A model generated the notes under the pieces. It made no database searches. It saw only the letters and a program-made list of their open reading frames with translations, and had not been told where the DNA came from. Source: Paraburkholderia aromaticivorans (GTDB taxonomy: Bacteria; Pseudomonadota; Gammaproteobacteria; Burkholderiales; Burkholderiaceae). Taken from it: a stretch of 64,000 nt of DNA. Made by a program: the position numbers and the translations under genes. The stretch lies in assembly GCF_012689525.1 (NCBI RefSeq), contig NZ_CP051515.1:2976001-3040000 (forward strand). Reading direction: 5' to 3'. Each line of letters begins with the position of its first letter. The stretch's first letter is position 1. Below, in pieces: positions 1 to 9,705 of this stretch.

Positions 1-1
1 G

Positions 2-553
2 TTGATTGCGCGCGGCTTCCGGCGCCTCGTCACGTTGTTTGTCGTCGTCCATGCCGAGGCGCTCGTGAGCGTGGGACTAACTCGCGAAGCCGCCAGCCGT
101 CTGAACGACGCGCTGGAGTTTTGCCAACATAACGGTGAGCTGATGTTTGTTCCGGAAATCTGGCGTGTGCTGGGAATCGCCGCGCACGCTGAAGCCGGCG
201 TGCAAGCCGGTGCCGGCGAAGCCTTCGGCGGTACGCTCGCTCATGCGGCCACCTGTTTCGCAACGGCGCTCGAATTGTCCCGCGCGCAGGGTGCGAGAAT
301 GTGGGAACTGCGCGCGTCGCTGGCCATGGCGGCGCTGCTGCGCGACGAAGGCCGGTCTAACGAAGCGATCGAAGTGCTGGAACAGATCGCACGGTATTTC
401 GACACGTCATCCAGCGCCGCCGATGTGCGGTCGCTGTTCACGAAGATCAGAACGCTGCGCTCACGTCATGGCAAAGCAGTGCGACGAGCGGTGTTTGAAA
501 TGCCGCAGCGGGAAGCGCATCGGTTTAGCGATTCCATCGAACGCGTTGGCTGA
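2..553 (+). CDS. C-terminal part of a TPR/ATPase-type regulator (5' truncated by window)
   Basis: The reading frame is open from the first bases, so this is the 3' part of a longer gene whose start lies outside the window. The 183 visible residues are alpha-helical and TPR-like (alternating Ala/Leu-rich helices such as ATALELSRAQGARMWELRAS). They resemble the C-terminal tail of predicted ATPases fused to winged-helix or class III adenylate cyclase domains in Burkholderiaceae, which end with the same 'PEIWR...LELSRAQGA...ELRA...LLRDEGR' layout. No catalytic domain is visible, so the family call rests on the tail only. About 140 bases without a gene follow, then the convergent LysR gene. Confidence 0.5.
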   Translation: MIARGFRRLVTLFVVVHAEALVSVGLTREAASRLNDALEFCQHNGELMFVPEIWRVLGIAAHAEAGVQAGAGEAFGGTLAHAATCFATALELSRAQGARMWELRASLAMAALLRDEGRSNEAIEVLEQIARYFDTSSSAADVRSLFTKIRTLRSRHGKAVRRAVFEMPQREAHRFSDSIERVG

Positions 554-692
554 GCGGCTACGTCTTGTCGAATCACGTGGCGGTGACGTGCAGTTGATCA
601 CGCCTTAGCGCATAACGCGTCGCGCCTTCACGTCGGCTCTGCTTGAACAGGCGCAGACAGGCCTCGCCGCTCGAAGCCAGCCTGCGCGCACC

Positions 693-1583
693 TCACCGCT
701 CCAATTCAGCAAACAGCCAATCCTGAAAGCTGTGCAGTTTCGGCAAGTCCGCACGCGACTTCAACAGATTCAGCGTGTAGCCCTGCACATTGAGTCCGTC
801 CACGCCGAACGGCGCGACGAGCCGCCCGGTTTCCAGTTCGCGTTGCGCGAGCAGCAGGCTCTCCAGACACACACCCAACCCATCGACCGCGGCGCTCAAC
901 GCCATGAACGAGCGGTCGAAACGCGGCCCGCGTCCAATATCGATCCGCGTCTTGCGATGCAAACGCATCCAGTCCCGCCAGCCGACCAGACAGCCCTCGC
1001 TATGAATCAACGGATGGTGCTCCAGGTCCGCGACGCTGCGCAGCGGATAGTCGCCGCTCATCAGCGCCGGCGCGCATAGCGGCACGATCGTCTCCGGCGG
1101 CAACGCCAGCACCAGCGTGCCGGCCGGTTGCAGCTTGCGCGGACCATAGCGGATGTCGATATCGACCGCTTCCGAAATCAGGTCCGCCGCTTCCGATGAT
1201 GCATTCAACCGCACGTCGATATCGGTATGCGCCGCGCTGAAGCGCGCGATGCGCGGCATCAGCCATTGGGTCGCGAAACTCGGCGTGCAGTGAATCGTGA
1301 GGATGTCGCTTTTAGCCACGCGGCCGATCTCGCGCGTGGCCGCGTCGATGCGCGCAAATGCCGAGCTGATTTCCTCTGCGTATTGCCTTCCTGAGTCCGT
1401 CAGCAGCACCGTTCGATGCAGCCGATGGAACAGACGAATGCTCAATTGCTCTTCGAGCAGCTTGATTTGATGGCTGACCGCCGAGGGCGTCACGAACAGT
1501 TCTTCTGCTGCGAGCGCAAACGACGAAAGCCGGGCCGCCGCCTCGAAGGCTTGTACCGACTTGAGAGTGACGCGATTGTGCAT
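693..1583 (-). CDS. LysR-family transcriptional regulator (GcvA-like)
   Basis: This is a 296-residue DNA-binding regulator. The N-terminal winged helix-turn-helix reads FEAAARLSSFALAAEELFVT followed by PSAVSHQIKLLEEQL, the classic LysR helix pair. It is followed by a periplasmic-binding-protein-like effector domain with the FATQWLMPRIARF segment seen in the GcvA subgroup. I prefer the ATG at 1583; a GTG four codons upstream is possible. It is transcribed divergently from the transketolase/TRAP operon, and the short intergenic region carries a T-N11-A dyad next to its start. It is therefore the likely effector-responsive regulator of that operon; the inducer is not deducible. Confidence 0.9.
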   Translation of the reverse strand: MHNRVTLKSVQAFEAAARLSSFALAAEELFVTPSAVSHQIKLLEEQLSIRLFHRLHRTVLLTDSGRQYAEEISSAFARIDAATREIGRVAKSDILTIHCTPSFATQWLMPRIARFSAAHTDIDVRLNASSEAADLISEAVDIDIRYGPRKLQPAGTLVLALPPETIVPLCAPALMSGDYPLRSVADLEHHPLIHSEGCLVGWRDWMRLHRKTRIDIGRGPRFDRSFMALSAAVDGLGVCLESLLLAQRELETGRLVAPFGVDGLNVQGYTLNLLKSRADLPKLHSFQDWLFAELER

Positions 1584-1596
1584 GGCAGCATCCACG

Positions 1597-1609
1597 TGAA
1601 TTCAATTCA
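1597..1609. promoter_or_regulatory. T-N11-A dyad, candidate LysR operator
   Basis: TGAATTCAATTCA is a perfect palindrome (TGAAT-TCA-ATTCA) that also satisfies the LysR T-N11-A rule. It sits 14 bp upstream of the preferred lysR start and about 110 bp before the divergent transketolase gene. LysR regulators usually bind such sites in their own divergent promoter region. No footprint or second half-site can be confirmed by eye. Confidence 0.45.
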
Positions 1610-1718
1610 TCTATCGGCCATCTTAATTCGTTTGAGCGCTTGCTCGCGTCCGATTACGCTTGTCATCACTGGCTGCGGCGTCGATGCGGCCCACGAAAAG
1701 ATCAATGTGGAGACAAAC

Positions 1719-2564
1719 GTGAACACCAGCGAAACCGCCCCGTATCCCAAACTCGCGGAGCACGCCTACCAGATCCGCCGCAACGCGCTACGCATGGGCG
1801 AGGTGCAAGGGCAAGGCTATATCGGCCAGGCGCTCGACATTGCCGACGTGCTGGCGGTCGCTTACTTCCGCGCCATGCGTTATCGCGCCGACGATCCCGA
1901 ATGGGAAGGCCGCGATCGCTTCCTGCTCTCCAACGGCCACTACGCGATCGCCCTGTACGCGGCGCTGATGGAAGCCGGCATCATCGCCGACGAAGAACTG
2001 GAGACCTATGGCAGCGACGACAGCCGCCTGCCGATGTCCGGCATGGCGAGCTACACGCCCGGCATGGAGATGTCCGGCGGCTCGCTGGGACAGGGGCTGA
2101 CGATCGCGGTCGGCCGCTGCCTGGGTCTCAAGCGCAAGGGTTCGGACGCCACCGTCTACACGCTGTTCTCGGACGGCGAACTCGACGAAGGCGCGGTATG
2201 GGAAGGCCTGATGTCCGCCGCGCACTGGAAGCTCGACAACCTGATCGCGATGGTCGATGTGAACAACCAGCAAGCCGACGGGCCGTCTTCGGCGGTCATG
2301 GCGTTCGAGCCGCTGGTCGACAAGCTGCTGGCGTTCGGCTGGTTCGTGCAGCGCGTGGACGGCAACGATCTCGCGGCGGTGGTCGCCGCGTTCGATGCGG
2401 CGCGCGCGCATCCTGAAGCGCAGCCGCGGATCATTGTTTGCGATACGCGCATGGGCTGCGGCGTGCCGTTTCTCGAAGCACGCGAGAAGAACCACTTTAT
2501 CCGCGTCGACGCAGACGAGTGGCAACTCGCGCTGCAAGCGCTGGAAGCCGGGAGAACCGTATGA
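1719..2564 (+). CDS. Transketolase N-terminal subunit (TPP-binding half)
   Basis: This is the N-terminal half of a split transketolase, 281 aa, the usual size for such subunits. It binds thiamine pyrophosphate: SDG at 151-153 followed about 28 residues later by NN at 182-183 is the GDG-N(n)-NN TPP/Mg motif (first Gly replaced by Ser). GSLGQGL at 121-127 and SNGH at 71-74 are typical transketolase segments. I choose the GTG at 1719 because GGAG lies 6 nt upstream and homologous proteins begin near this point; the open frame extends further upstream. The gene overlaps the next by 4 nt (ATGA), so the two halves are translationally coupled. The substrate is unknown. Dihydroxyacetone synthase, DXS or apulose-4-phosphate-type transketolases are alternatives within the superfamily. 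Confidence 0.9.
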   Translation: MNTSETAPYPKLAEHAYQIRRNALRMGEVQGQGYIGQALDIADVLAVAYFRAMRYRADDPEWEGRDRFLLSNGHYAIALYAALMEAGIIADEELETYGSDDSRLPMSGMASYTPGMEMSGGSLGQGLTIAVGRCLGLKRKGSDATVYTLFSDGELDEGAVWEGLMSAAHWKLDNLIAMVDVNNQQADGPSSAVMAFEPLVDKLLAFGWFVQRVDGNDLAAVVAAFDAARAHPEAQPRIIVCDTRMGCGVPFLEAREKNHFIRVDADEWQLALQALEAGRTV

Positions 2565-3559
2565 GCGCCGCCGCACCGAAACCGCGTCTGAAGACTTCGG
2601 CGATGATCGCCTCGATCGCCGGCGAAGGCCAGATCACCCGCTCCGCGCCGTTCGGCCACGCGCTGGTGGAACTGGCGCGCAACCGGCCCGAAGTGGTCGG
2701 CATGACCGCCGACCTCGGCAAATACACCGACCTGCATCTGTTCGCGAAGGAATACCCCGAGCGTTTCTATCAGATGGGCATGGCCGAGCAACTGCTGATG
2801 GGCGCCGCCGCCGGCATGGCGCACGAAGGCGCGCAGCCGTTCGTCACCACCTACGCGGTGTTCGCCGCGCGCCGCGCCTACGACTTCATTCATCAGGCGA
2901 TCGCCGAGGACAACCTCGACGTCAAGCTGGTCTGCGCGTTGCCCGGCCTCACAACCGGTTACGGCCCGAGCCACCAGGCGGCCGAAGACCTCGCCCTGTT
3001 CCGCGCGATGCCGAACCTCACGGTGATCGACCCGTGCGACGCGCTCGAGATCGAACAGATGGTGCCGGCCATTGCCGACCATCGCGGCCCGGTGTACGCG
3101 CGGCTTCTGCGCGGCAATGTGCCGGTCGTGCTCGACGAATACGACTATCAGTTCGAACTCGGCAAAGCGAAGCTGCTGCGCGACGGCACCGAAGTACTGA
3201 TCATCTCGTCCGGGATCATGACGATGCGCGCGCTCGAAACGGCCAAGGCGCTCGCCGCCGACCGCATCGACGTGGGCGTGCTGCATGTGCCGACCATCAA
3301 GCCGCTTGACGCCGTCACGCTGCTGCGCGAAGCGCGCCGTCCGGGACGCCTCGTGATCGTGGCGGAGAACCATACGGTGATCGGCGGACTCGGCGAGGCC
3401 GTGGCCACCGTGCTGCTGACCAATGGCGTCACGCCGCCCTTCCGTCAGATCGGCCTGCCCGATGCCTTTCTCGATGCCGGCGCGCTGCCGACGCTGCACG
3501 ACCGCTACGGCATTTCGACCGAGGCGATGTGCGACACCATTAAAGGCTGGCTGCGCTAG
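2561..3559 (+). CDS. Transketolase C-terminal subunit
   Basis: This 332-aa protein is the pyrimidine-binding plus C-terminal half of the split transketolase. The MGMAEQ segment holds the conserved Glu (about residue 76) that activates the TPP aminopyrimidine. The rest follows the transketolase C-subunit pattern, with a YGPSHQAAEDLALFRAMP segment and a C-terminal domain beginning near HVPTIKPLD. It should form a heterotetramer with the preceding subunit to move two-carbon ketol units. The start ATG overlaps the upstream stop. An 88-nt gap follows before the SDR gene, which has its own good ribosome site. Confidence 0.9.
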   Translation: MSAAAPKPRLKTSAMIASIAGEGQITRSAPFGHALVELARNRPEVVGMTADLGKYTDLHLFAKEYPERFYQMGMAEQLLMGAAAGMAHEGAQPFVTTYAVFAARRAYDFIHQAIAEDNLDVKLVCALPGLTTGYGPSHQAAEDLALFRAMPNLTVIDPCDALEIEQMVPAIADHRGPVYARLLRGNVPVVLDEYDYQFELGKAKLLRDGTEVLIISSGIMTMRALETAKALAADRIDVGVLHVPTIKPLDAVTLLREARRPGRLVIVAENHTVIGGLGEAVATVLLTNGVTPPFRQIGLPDAFLDAGALPTLHDRYGISTEAMCDTIKGWLR

Positions 3560-3647
3560 GCGCTGATTCAGTCAGCACAAGCAAGCGTAGTCACCCATAG
3601 CCAACGACGTAGCAAACCATAAACATCACATTCAGGAGATCCGCAAC

Positions 3648-4412
3648 ATGTCAGAGTCACGTCTTCTCGAGGGCAAGGTCGCCGTCATTTCCGGCGGTGC
3701 GTCGCCGCGCGGCATCGGCATGGCGACCGCACGCAAATTCGCCGCTCATGGCGCGCGCATCGCCATTTTCGATCTCGACGAAAAGGCTGCGGTAGAAGCC
3801 GCTGCTTCGATCGGGCCGGAGCATCGCGGCTATGTGTGCAACGTCACCGACCGTGGCGCCTGTTCGGCGGCCGTCGAGCGCGCCGTCGCCGATTTCGGTT
3901 CGATCGATATCCTGATCAATAACGCCGGGATAACCCAGGCGGCCAAGCTGCTCGACATCGACCCGGAAAGCTGGGACCGCATTCTCGATGTCAACTTGCG
4001 CGGCGTGCTGTATCTGTCGCAAGCCGTCGTGCCGCAAATGAAGAAGCAGAAGAGCGGCTCGATCGGCTGCATGTCGTCGGTGTCCGCGCAGCGCGGCGGC
4101 GGCATTCTCGGCGGTCCGCATTATTCGGCGGCCAAAGCCGGCGTGCTCGGCCTCGCGAAAGCGATGGCGCGCGAACTCGGCAACGACGGCATTCGCGTGA
4201 ACTGCGTGACGCCCGGCCTGATCCAGACCGACATCAACGCCGGCAAGATCAGCGACGACAAGCGCGTCGAGATTCTCTCGGGCATTCCGCTGAATCGCCT
4301 CGGCGTGCCTGACGATGTAGCCGGCGCGTTCCTGTTCCTCGCGTCGGACCTGTCCTCGTATATCACCGGCGCGGTGATCGACGTGAACGGCGGCATGCTG
4401 ATTCACGGCTGA
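3648..4412 (+). CDS. SDR-family oxidoreductase (FabG-like)
   Basis: This is a 254-aa classical short-chain dehydrogenase/reductase. The glycine-rich nucleotide motif is GGASPRGIG (16-24), NNAG is at 91-94, the catalytic Ser lies near 143 and the Tyr159-x3-Lys163 pair is intact. A C-terminal VNGG closes the fold. AGGAG precedes the ATG by about 10 nt. The Asp in the IFDLDE segment after beta-2 suggests NAD(H) preference. In this operon it most likely oxidises or reduces a hydroxyl of the substrate imported by the TRAP system before or after transketolase cleavage. That role is inferred from position. Confidence 0.9.
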   Translation: MSESRLLEGKVAVISGGASPRGIGMATARKFAAHGARIAIFDLDEKAAVEAAASIGPEHRGYVCNVTDRGACSAAVERAVADFGSIDILINNAGITQAAKLLDIDPESWDRILDVNLRGVLYLSQAVVPQMKKQKSGSIGCMSSVSAQRGGGILGGPHYSAAKAGVLGLAKAMARELGNDGIRVNCVTPGLIQTDINAGKISDDKRVEILSGIPLNRLGVPDDVAGAFLFLASDLSSYITGAVIDVNGGMLIHG

Positions 4413-4579
4413 TTTTGCTCCAGCAGGACGGGCCGCACGGCGGGAGGCCGGCGGCGGCAGTGGAGACCCTGTAGTGAAGAAGTAGAGAACAAACGGGCGC
4501 GGCGCGCGACACGTGCAGCCGCTGCGCTCGAGATTCGAAAAACATAACGACGCGCGATCCAGGTTTGGAGGAAGACACC

Positions 4580-5623
4580 ATGACTAACCGTTCGAACGCC
4601 CCGCAGGGCATCAGTCGCCGCACCTTTCTGAAGGCCGGCGCGACCCTGTCCGCAGCCGTGCCGTTATGGAGCGTCTCGCGGCGCGCCATGGCGGCACCCG
4701 AGTTTTCGTACAAGCTCGCCACCGGCCAGGACCCGACGCATCCAGTGAACATCCGCGCCCAGGAGGCGATCAATCACATTCGCGAAGCGACCAATGGCCG
4801 CCTCGACATCAAGCTGTTTCCGCAGAACCAGCTCGGCTCCGATACCGATCTGCTCTCGCAGGTGCGCAACGGCGGCGTGGAGTTCTTCAACCAGGCCTCG
4901 TCGATTCTCGCGACGCTCACGCCGGCCGCGGGCATCGTCAACACCGGCTTCGCGTTCAAGGACTACGACGCGGTGTGGAAAGCCATGGACGGCGACCTCG
5001 GCAATTACATCCGTGGGCAGATCGCCAAGTCGGGCATCGTGTCGGTCAGCAAGGTGTGGGACAACGGCTTCCGCCAGATCAGTTCGTCCACGCGCGCGCT
5101 GCGTGCGCCGGCCGATCTGAAAGGCTTCAAGATTCGCGTGCCGCAGGCGCCGATGCTGACCTCGCTGTTCAAGGCGCTCGACGCGGGCCCGTCGCCGATC
5201 AATTTCAACGAACTGTATTCGGCCTTGCAAACCGGCGTGGTAGAAGGCCAGGAGAATCCGCTGCCGATCATCGCCACGGCCAAGCTGTACGAAGTGCAGA
5301 AGTACATCAGCCTCACTTCGCACGTGTGGGACGGTTACTGGATTCTCGGCAACCGCGCCGCGTGGGAACGGCTGCCGGCGGATATCCGCACCATCGTCAC
5401 GCGCGAATTCGAAAAGGCCGCGATGCTGCAGCGCGCGGACATCGCGAAGCTGAGCAACTCCCTGCGCGACGATCTGAAAACCAAGGGCATTACCTTCATC
5501 GACGTGAATCGTGAGTCGTTCCGCGCCGCACTGGCCAAGACGAGCTTCTACCACGACTGGAAGAGCAAATACGGCGACGAAGCCTGGGGTCTGCTGGAGA
5601 AGTCCGTCGGAAAACTGGGGTAA
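4580..5623 (+). CDS. TRAP transporter periplasmic substrate-binding protein (DctP family)
   Basis: This 347-aa protein binds the transport substrate in the periplasm. The N-terminus carries a twin-arginine style leader (SRRTFLKAG, residues 12-20) and an Ala-x-Ala cleavage region ending near RRAMAAPEF. The mature part has the DctP hallmarks, including FKIRVPQAP with the Arg that normally salt-bridges a substrate carboxylate, followed by INFNELYSALQTGVVEGQENP. The ATG at 4580 is chosen because GGAGGAAG precedes it. An organic acid or sugar acid is the expected ligand. The permease gene starts 4 nt after the stop. Confidence 0.92.
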   Translation: MTNRSNAPQGISRRTFLKAGATLSAAVPLWSVSRRAMAAPEFSYKLATGQDPTHPVNIRAQEAINHIREATNGRLDIKLFPQNQLGSDTDLLSQVRNGGVEFFNQASSILATLTPAAGIVNTGFAFKDYDAVWKAMDGDLGNYIRGQIAKSGIVSVSKVWDNGFRQISSSTRALRAPADLKGFKIRVPQAPMLTSLFKALDAGPSPINFNELYSALQTGVVEGQENPLPIIATAKLYEVQKYISLTSHVWDGYWILGNRAAWERLPADIRTIVTREFEKAAMLQRADIAKLSNSLRDDLKTKGITFIDVNRESFRAALAKTSFYHDWKSKYGDEAWGLLEKSVGKLG

Positions 5624-5627
5624 TGCG

Positions 5628-7487
5628 ATGATCTCGATCTCTTATTCGCACGAGCGGCAGCACCGCTTCGCCTGCGCGCTCGATTCCGCACTCGGGCACC
5701 TGGTGGAGATTCCCGCTGCTTTGCTGGTGCTGGCGGAAATCGTCGTGCTGCTGGCCGGCGTGACGAGCCGCTATATCCTGCACTCGCCGCTCGTCTGGTC
5801 CGACGAACTCGCCTCGATGCTGTTCCTCTGGCTCGCCATGCTCGGCGCCGTGATCGCCTTGCGGCGTGGCGAGCATATGCGGATGACGGCGCTGGTCGGC
5901 ATGGCGCCGCCGGGTATACGCGCGTTTCTCGACGTGGTGGCAATCGCCGCGCCGATCGCGTTTCTCGCGATGGTGATCGGCCCGGCCATCAGCTTCGCGC
6001 AGGACGAGTCGTTCATCACCACGCCCGCGCTCGAACTGTCAAACTCGTGGCGTGCCGCCGCGTTGCCGATCGGCTCGGCGCTGATGCTGCTGGTTGCCGT
6101 GGTGCGCCTCGCGCGCATGGGCAACTGGCGTCTCGTGCTGGGCGCGGTCGCGACGGTCGGCGCGCTGGTCGGCATCTTCATCGCGCTCGGGCCGCTGTTG
6201 CGCGACCTTGGCAATCTGAACCTGCTGATCTTCTTCGTCGGGCTCGTGGCGCTCGGCGTGCTGAGCGGCGTGCCCATCGCGTTCTCGTTCGGCCTCGCCA
6301 CCTTCGGCTACCTCGCACTGACCACGAACACGCCGATGCCGGTGGTGGTCGGCCGGATGGACGAAGGCATGTCGCATCTGATCCTGCTGTCCGTGCCGCT
6401 CTTCGTGTTTCTCGGTCAGTTGATCGAGATGACCGGCATGGCCGCGGCGATGATCGCGTTTCTCGCGAGCCTGCTGGGTCACGTGCGCGGCGGTCTCTCG
6501 TACGTGCTGGTCGGCGCCATGTATCTCGTCTCCGGCATCTCAGGATCGAAAGCCGCCGACATGGCGGCGGTCGCGCCGGTGCTGTTTCCAGAGATGAAGG
6601 CGCGCGGCGCGAAACCCGGCGATCTGGTCGCGCTGCTCGCCGCGACCGGCGCTCAGACCGAGACGATTCCGCCGAGCCTCGTGCTGATCACGCTCGGCTC
6701 GGTGACCGGCGTGTCGATCTCCGCGCTCTTCACGGGCGGCATGCTGCCGGGCATCGTGCTGGCGATCACGCTGTGCATCGTCGTGCAATGGCGCTATCGG
6801 CGCGAGGACATGTCGAGCGTCAAGCGCGCGACGCGTGGCGAGATTCTGCGCAAGCTGGTGATCGCGATTCCGGCGCTCGCGCTACCGTTTGTGATCCGCG
6901 CGGCGGTGGTCGAGGGCATCGCGACGGCGACCGAAGTCTCGACTATCGGCATTGCGTATGCGGTGCTGGCCGGCTTGCTGATCTATCGCCGTTTCGAGTG
7001 GAAGCGGCTCAAGCCGATGCTGATCGATACGGCGACGCTGTCCGGCGCGATCCTGCTGATCATCGGCGCGGCCACCGCGATGGCGTGGGCGCTGACGCAA
7101 TCCGGCTTCTCAGGCCAACTCGCGCAGACCTTGGGCGCATTGCCGGGCGGCGCGGCGATGTTCATGGCGGCGTCGATCTGCATGTTCGTGATTCTCGGCA
7201 GCGTACTCGAAGGCATTCCGGCCATCGTACTGTTCGGCCCGCTGATGTTTCCGATTGCGCGGGCCATGCATATCCACGACGTGCATTACGCAATGGTCGT
7301 GATCCTCTCGATGGGCGTGGGCCTGTTCGCGCCGCCGTTCGGCGTGGGCTACTACTCCGCTTGCGCGGTGAGCCGCATCCACCCGGACGAAGGCATGAAG
7401 CCGATTCTCGGCTACATCGCCGCGTTGATGGCGGGGCTGATCATCGTGGCAGCGGTACCGTGGATTTCGACGGGCTTTCTGCATTGA
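5628..7487 (+). CDS. TRAP transporter fused small and large permease (DctQ-DctM)
   Basis: This 619-aa inner-membrane protein fuses both TRAP permease subunits. Residues about 1-200 have four hydrophobic helices with the DctQ signature VWSDELASMLFLWLAMLGA. From about residue 205 on there is the DctM (TRAP large) domain with many membrane segments and motifs such as GVPIAFSFGLATFGYL and SGSKAADMAAVAPV. It imports the solute delivered by the upstream DctP using the ion gradient. The ATG at 5628 lies just after the dctP stop; the open frame continues further upstream inside dctP but that part is a shadow. Fused QM permeases are a known minority form. Confidence 0.9.
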   Translation: MISISYSHERQHRFACALDSALGHLVEIPAALLVLAEIVVLLAGVTSRYILHSPLVWSDELASMLFLWLAMLGAVIALRRGEHMRMTALVGMAPPGIRAFLDVVAIAAPIAFLAMVIGPAISFAQDESFITTPALELSNSWRAAALPIGSALMLLVAVVRLARMGNWRLVLGAVATVGALVGIFIALGPLLRDLGNLNLLIFFVGLVALGVLSGVPIAFSFGLATFGYLALTTNTPMPVVVGRMDEGMSHLILLSVPLFVFLGQLIEMTGMAAAMIAFLASLLGHVRGGLSYVLVGAMYLVSGISGSKAADMAAVAPVLFPEMKARGAKPGDLVALLAATGAQTETIPPSLVLITLGSVTGVSISALFTGGMLPGIVLAITLCIVVQWRYRREDMSSVKRATRGEILRKLVIAIPALALPFVIRAAVVEGIATATEVSTIGIAYAVLAGLLIYRRFEWKRLKPMLIDTATLSGAILLIIGAATAMAWALTQSGFSGQLAQTLGALPGGAAMFMAASICMFVILGSVLEGIPAIVLFGPLMFPIARAMHIHDVHYAMVVILSMGVGLFAPPFGVGYYSACAVSRIHPDEGMKPILGYIAALMAGLIIVAAVPWISTGFLH

Positions 7488-7504
7488 GCCTTTGATCTCT
7501 TCAA

Positions 7505-7534
7505 GCGCGAGGCCAACGCCGCAATGCCTCGCGC
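7505..7534 (+). terminator. 9-bp hairpin between TRAP permease and second transketolase
   Basis: GCGCGAGGC (7505-7513) and GCCTCGCGC (7526-7534) form a perfect 9-bp stem with a 12-nt loop. No strong U-run follows (AATGTTCTT), so it is either a weak/partial terminator or an mRNA-stabilising hairpin separating the two parts of the operon. Confidence 0.3.
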
Positions 7535-7638
7535 AATGTTCTTCCGCCCGCTTCTTCGGGCCATTCCATTCGATTTGTTCGATTTGTCTGATTGACGCCC
7601 GCTCCGCATGACGGAGCGGCGTAGAGGAGCCTTTTGCC

Positions 7639-9687
7639 ATGTCCACCACCGAAGCCCCGTCTGCCGTACCGAACGCTTCGTCTGCTTCGATCACGCCGTT
7701 GCCGCGGGCTGCTCAAATCGCGCGCTTGCCCTTGGCAGACGCGATCCGCTTCCTTTCCATCGATACGATTCTGCGCGCCGGCGAAGGCCATCAGGGCGTG
7801 CCGCTCGGCATGGCGGAAATCGCCACCGCGCTGTACACGCGTCACCTGAAATTCAATCCTGCCGATCCGACCTGGCCCGACCGCGACCGCTTCGTGCTGT
7901 CCAACGGCCACGGTTCGCTGCTGCTGTATTCGCTGCTGTATCTCACCGGCTATGACGCCATCGGGCTCGAACAGATCAAGACCTTTCGCGAGCTAGGCTC
8001 GCATTGCGCGGGTCATCCCGAGTACGAACCGGCGCACGGTATCGAAGCCACCACCGGCCCGCTCGGCCAGGGCATCGCCAACGCGTTTGGCATGGCCATC
8101 GCCGAAGCGTATCTCGCGGCGAAATTCGGCAGCGACCTCGTCGACCACTACACGTATGCGTTCGTCGGCGACGGCTGTCTGCAGGAAGGCGTCGGTCAGG
8201 AGATGATTTCGTTGGCCGGGCATCTGCAACTGGGCAAGCTGATCCTCTGCTGGGACGACAACCAGATCACCGACGACGGCAGCACGTCCCTCTCGATCAG
8301 CGAAGACGTTTGCGCGCGCTTTCGCGTCGGCGGGTGGCATGTCGTCGAAGTCGACGGGCACGATCTCGAAGCGGTATCCGCGGCACTGACGATCGCCCGC
8401 GCGGACCCGCGGCCTTCGATGATCGCGTGCAAGACCGTGATCGGCCGCGGCATTGCGCGCTTGCAAGGACAGCGCGGCGGCCATAGCGGCAAGCTGTTCC
8501 AGACGGACGCCGACGCGGCCCGTGACGCACTCGGCTGGCCGCACGCGCCGTTCGAGATACCCGCGCAGATTCTCGGCGCATGGCGCGCGGCCGGACGACG
8601 TAGCGACCCGCTGTACTACGCATGGCACGAACGTCTCGCCGCGTTGCCCGCCGCGCAGCGCGACGAGTTCGAACGAGTCCAGTCCGGCCATCTGCCACAA
8701 GGCTGGCGCGATGTGCTCGACGACTACCGCAAGCGCGCCGTGGAGCGCAACGAGCCGCAGCCCGGCATCACCGTATCGGGCGAGATCAGCGATCTGCTTG
8801 CGCCGCTGTTGCCGGAACGCATGGTGGGCTGCGCCGATCTCGAAGCGCCCACGGGCCACAAGCGTCAGTTGCATGCCTTTACTGCCGAGGACCGCAGCGG
8901 CGCCTACGTCCACTGCGGCGTGCGCGAACATGTAATGGGCGCGATGGCCAACGGCATGGCCGCGCATGGCGGCGTGATCGCGACGAGTGTCACTTATCTC
9001 GCGTTCTCCGACTATCAGCGGCCGGCCATGCGCATGGCGGCGCTGATGGGCCTGCCAGTGCACTTCGTGTTCAGTCACGATTCGATCGGCGTCGGCAAAA
9101 ATGGGCCGACGCATCAACCCGTCGAGATTCTCGCCTCGCTGCGCGCGATGCCGAACATGCGCGTGCTGCGTCCCGCCGATGCCGTCGAAGCCGCCGAGTG
9201 CTGGGCGCTCGCGCTCGAACATCGGCGCGGTCCGAGCACGCTGGTGTTCGCGCGCCAGGCGCTGCCGTTGGTGCGCCGTGAATATAGCGCTGAGCCATTG
9301 TCGCAACGCGGCGCTTACGTACTCGAAGAGGCCGAAGGCGGCGCGCGCGTTGTGACGCTATTGGCAACCGGTTCCGAAGTCGTGTTGGCCGTGCAGGCGC
9401 GCCGCCAGTTGCAGGACGAAGGCATCGCGACGGCCGTGGTGTCCATGCCGTGTTGGGAGATTTTCGACGAACAGGACGATGCCTATCGCGCCGCTGTGCT
9501 CGGTTCGGACACCGTACGCGTCGGCGTGGAAGCGGCGTTGCGGTTCGGCTGGGACCGCTATCTCGGCGAGCGCGGCGGCTTTGTCGGCATGACCGGTTTC
9601 GGCGCGTCGGCTTCGGCGGAGACGCTGTACGAGCACTTCGGCATCACCGCGCAGCATATCGTCGCTGAAGCCAAGCGGCATCTGTAA
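7639..9687 (+). CDS. Full-length transketolase
   Basis: This 682-aa TPP enzyme has all three transketolase domains in one chain. GEGHQG (48-53) and SNGHG (88-92) form the N-terminal pocket, GDG (177-179) with DDN (206-208) binds TPP-Mg, and YVHCGVREHVMGAMANGMA holds the catalytic Glu region. AGGAG sits ahead of the ATG. It is a second transketolase in the same gene set as the split enzyme, so it probably acts on a different sugar pair or a different step. Its phosphate-binding residues cannot be judged by eye, so whether it is the housekeeping type is open. The housekeeping enzyme would normally sit with gap/pgk, and it does not here. Confidence 0.92.
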   Translation: MSTTEAPSAVPNASSASITPLPRAAQIARLPLADAIRFLSIDTILRAGEGHQGVPLGMAEIATALYTRHLKFNPADPTWPDRDRFVLSNGHGSLLLYSLLYLTGYDAIGLEQIKTFRELGSHCAGHPEYEPAHGIEATTGPLGQGIANAFGMAIAEAYLAAKFGSDLVDHYTYAFVGDGCLQEGVGQEMISLAGHLQLGKLILCWDDNQITDDGSTSLSISEDVCARFRVGGWHVVEVDGHDLEAVSAALTIARADPRPSMIACKTVIGRGIARLQGQRGGHSGKLFQTDADAARDALGWPHAPFEIPAQILGAWRAAGRRSDPLYYAWHERLAALPAAQRDEFERVQSGHLPQGWRDVLDDYRKRAVERNEPQPGITVSGEISDLLAPLLPERMVGCADLEAPTGHKRQLHAFTAEDRSGAYVHCGVREHVMGAMANGMAAHGGVIATSVTYLAFSDYQRPAMRMAALMGLPVHFVFSHDSIGVGKNGPTHQPVEILASLRAMPNMRVLRPADAVEAAECWALALEHRRGPSTLVFARQALPLVRREYSAEPLSQRGAYVLEEAEGGARVVTLLATGSEVVLAVQARRQLQDEGIATAVVSMPCWEIFDEQDDAYRAAVLGSDTVRVGVEAALRFGWDRYLGERGGFVGMTGFGASASAETLYEHFGITAQHIVAEAKRHL

Positions 9688-9705
9688 ATAATCGGATACC
9701 TAACC

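Noticed and set aside
2156..3499. 447-codon minus-strand frame
   Set aside because: Antisense to the split transketolase genes and without any recognisable domain.
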